From positions 3,878,053 to 3,942,052 of the forward strand of contig NC_020504.1 in the NCBI RefSeq assembly GCF_000349325.1: a stretch of 64,000 bases of DNA. Reading direction: 5' to 3'. Positions 62,611 to 64,000 of the stretch are shown here, piece after piece. The position numbers were made by a program, and so were the translations under genes. Position 1 is the first letter of the stretch. Every line of letters begins with the position of its first letter. This DNA comes from Streptomyces davaonensis JCM 4913 (lineage in GTDB: Bacteria; Actinomycetota; Actinomycetes; Streptomycetales; Streptomycetaceae). The notes under the pieces are model-generated. The model did no database searches, was not told the origin of the DNA, and was given only the letters and a program-made list of their open reading frames with translations.

Positions 62611-63309
62611 TCAGCCCACCACCAGCAGAACCACCAACAGAACCGCCCCCGCCACAGCAGGCCCAATCAGCTCGTAGGCCCACCGCACCGTGACATCCCC
62701 CTGCGCCGACTCCGCCTTCTCCCGGGCCTCCATCAGCGCCCGCAGGTCATCCATCACCTTGTCGGTCTCCGCCCGAGCGGGCCCATCGGCGTCAACGGAA
62801 CCGCCGACACTCCCGAGGCCCCCGAACCCGAGCCCCCCACCGCCCGCACCTCGGCCACCACGGCCCCGGCCCCTGCCACTCCGCTCCGCCTCAGCCCGCG
62901 CCTGCCGCCGAGCCGCCTTCTTCCGCGCCCGCAGCGAGACGGGGACGGCCCACAGCTGGAACCTCGCCCCGCCCTTCGCGACGACCTCATTGGAGTAGCC
63001 GGACCGAAGAGAAGCCACCTGTCCCCACGGCAGCACGATCACCCGGAGCGGATTGCGGATCCGCAGCCGCTCCTCGTTGGCGAAGACGGCCGGCCGCAAG
63101 GTGAACGCCACCACCACCGGCACCAGCAGAATCAGCGACGCCAGCGCCAGCCACTGTGTCCGCCCGGACCCCTGGACCAGCGCGTCGATCCCCAGCCACA
63201 GCACGATGCCCAGCAGCATCACCCCGCCCACGATGCCGAACGGGGAGCGATACACCCGGTCCCTGGTCGAAGGAACCGGCGCTGATGAGGGGTGTTCCGG
63301 GGTCGTCAT
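62611..63309 (-). CDS. PH domain-containing membrane protein with C-terminal anchor
   Basis: 232 residues. Two N-terminal membrane helices (FGIVGGVMLLGIVLWLGIDA; QWLALASLILLVPVVVAFTL) lead into a PH-like domain (FANEERLRIRNPLRVIVLPW, GQVASLRSGYSNEVV). A low-complexity Gly/Arg stretch (GRGRGGRGAGGGGLGFGG) and a C-terminal helix (GPAVAGAVLLVVLLVVG) follow. ATG 63309 (MTTPEHPSS) fits; an in-frame codon at 63348 is less likely. Function unknown. Divergent from deoC. Confidence 0.75.
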   Translation of the reverse strand: MTTPEHPSSAPVPSTRDRVYRSPFGIVGGVMLLGIVLWLGIDALVQGSGRTQWLALASLILLVPVVVAFTLRPAVFANEERLRIRNPLRVIVLPWGQVASLRSGYSNEVVAKGGARFQLWAVPVSLRARKKAARRQARAEAERSGRGRGRGGRGAGGGGLGFGGLGSVGGSVDADGPARAETDKVMDDLRALMEAREKAESAQGDVTVRWAYELIGPAVAGAVLLVVLLVVG

Positions 63310-63403
63310 GGCCCCGATTGTGCCCGACGCCCCAGCGGACACCTCCACCCCCGCTCATTCGCGGCCCCGACTCCGAAGACGATCCCCTGGGGGTGTACAG
63401 CCG

Positions 63404-63415
63404 CTACGCGCGTAG
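63404..63415. promoter_or_regulatory. CTACGCGCGTAG operator upstream of deoC
   Basis: The same perfect 12-mer as at 57998. It lies between TGTACA (63394, -35-like) and TATGCT (63417, -10-like; 17-bp spacing). The expected RNA start coincides with GTG 63429, so deoC looks leaderless. A repressor bound here would sit inside the promoter. Confidence 0.6.
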
Positions 63416-63428
63416 ATATGCTCGTCTG

Positions 63429-64000
63429 GTGACCATGCCCACCAATGCACCCACCGCAGCAAGTGCCCTCTCGGACGTGACGTCGTCGGACACCTCGCTG
63501 CGCCGCTTCCTCCACGGGCTGCCCGGCGTCGACGCGGTCGGCCTGGAGGCGCGCGCCGCCTCCCTCGGCACCCGTTCCATCAAGACGACCGCCAAGGCGT
63601 ACGCCATCGACCTCGCCATCTCGATGGTCGACCTGACGACGCTGGAAGGCGCGGACACCCCGGGCAAGGTCCGGGCGCTCGGCGCCAAGGCGGTCCGCCC
63701 CGATCCGACCGACCGCACCACGCCCACCACCGCCGCGGTCTGCGTCTACCCCGACATGGTGGCCGTCGCCAAGGAGGCCGTCGCCGGTTCCGGCGTGAAG
63801 GTCGCCTCCGTCGCCACCGCGTTCCCGGCCGGCCGCGCCGCCCTGGACGTGAAGCTGGCCGACGTGCGCGACGCCGTCGCCGCGGGTGCCGACGAGATCG
63901 ACATGGTCATCGACCGCGGGGCGTTCCTCGCGGGCAAGTACCTGAAGGTCCACGACGAGATCGTCGCCGTGAAGGAGGCCTGCGGGACGAGCGCCCGCCT
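63429..64000 (+). CDS. deoC: deoxyribose-phosphate aldolase (partial, 3' end outside window)
   Basis: First 190 residues. Splits 2-deoxyribose-5-phosphate to glyceraldehyde-3-phosphate and acetaldehyde. TTAKAYAIDLAISMVDLTTL, AVCVYPDMVAVAK and ADEIDMVIDRGAFLAGKY match the family, with the general-acid Asp in DMVID. The Schiff-base lysine lies beyond the window. GTG 63429 or ATG 63435 is the start. Ends the phosphorylase-mutase-aldolase set. Confidence 0.9.
   Translation, partial: MTMPTNAPTAASALSDVTSSDTSLRRFLHGLPGVDAVGLEARAASLGTRSIKTTAKAYAIDLAISMVDLTTLEGADTPGKVRALGAKAVRPDPTDRTTPTTAAVCVYPDMVAVAKEAVAGSGVKVASVATAFPAGRAALDVKLADVRDAVAAGADEIDMVIDRGAFLAGKYLKVHDEIVAVKEACGTSAR

Overview
The window is about 73% GC chromosomal DNA with dense genes, frequent GTG/TTG starts and start/stop overlaps. 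Gene content is typical of a Streptomyces core chromosome: mycothiol amidase mca, hutH next to a GAF-GGDEF cyclase, a class III adenylate cyclase, birA-pccB-pccE-maf-accA2, and lpdA/purine nucleoside phosphorylase/phosphosugar mutase/deoC. The order resembles the SCO49xx region of S. coelicolor from memory; no search was run. No rRNA, tRNA, transposase, integrase or CRISPR array was seen.

Layout. 1-6.7 kb: a truncated membrane glycosyltransferase, a YyaL-type thioredoxin-fold protein, a lipoprotein, a small NADP-binding reductase with its probable TetR regulator, and a SigE-family sigma factor overlapping a membrane protein. 6.85-15.1 kb: a tight four-gene operon that is the most unusual part of the window. 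It encodes a STAND/NB-ARC-TPR protein with a glycine-zipper N-terminus and an altered Walker A, a second STAND-TPR protein with a beta-rich tail and a TTA codon, a CHAT caspase-like protease with an intact His/Cys pair, and an alpha/beta serine hydrolase. This looks like an NLR-like sensor-protease-effector cassette, possibly immune or suicidal. 15.1-23.4 kb: a small membrane protein, mca, a DUF4307 protein, greA, a DrrAB-like exporter, threonine dehydratase, MarR, a degenerate sigma-like/membrane pair and a transsulfuration enzyme. 23.4-32.8 kb: two DnaA-box-like sites, then mixed metabolic and regulatory genes (msrA, a beta-lactamase-fold hydrolase, MFS/AraC, alcohol dehydrogenase/XRE) and an ABM-truncated globin chimera.

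32.9-43.4 kb is a cell-envelope region: a FtsX/LolD-like ABC pair, a large secreted subtilase, an L,D-transpeptidase, a probable sortase substrate, a lipoprotein and hutH. 43.5-47.5 kb carries second-messenger genes (c-di-GMP cyclase, cAMP cyclase) around an enoyl-CoA hydratase. 47.7-54.0 kb holds acyl-CoA carboxylase genes: the biotin ligase, the beta and epsilon subunits, and the biotin-carrying alpha subunit that BirA would charge. 54.1-64.0 kb carries TetR and DeoR regulators, lpdA and a nucleoside-salvage cluster. In that cluster phosphorylase and deoC share an identical 12-bp palindrome in front of apparently leaderless starts, and the mutase between them fits the missing phosphopentomutase step.

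Several copies of a dispersed GC-rich repeat (core GCGGCTCCGCCGCG) lie between genes, one arm appears to form the C-terminal tail of a TetR gene, and a different nearly 200-bp palindromic element separates the phosphorylase from the mutase. Strong hairpin terminators mark most convergent junctions. All start choices, promoters and operators were read by eye and are predictions.
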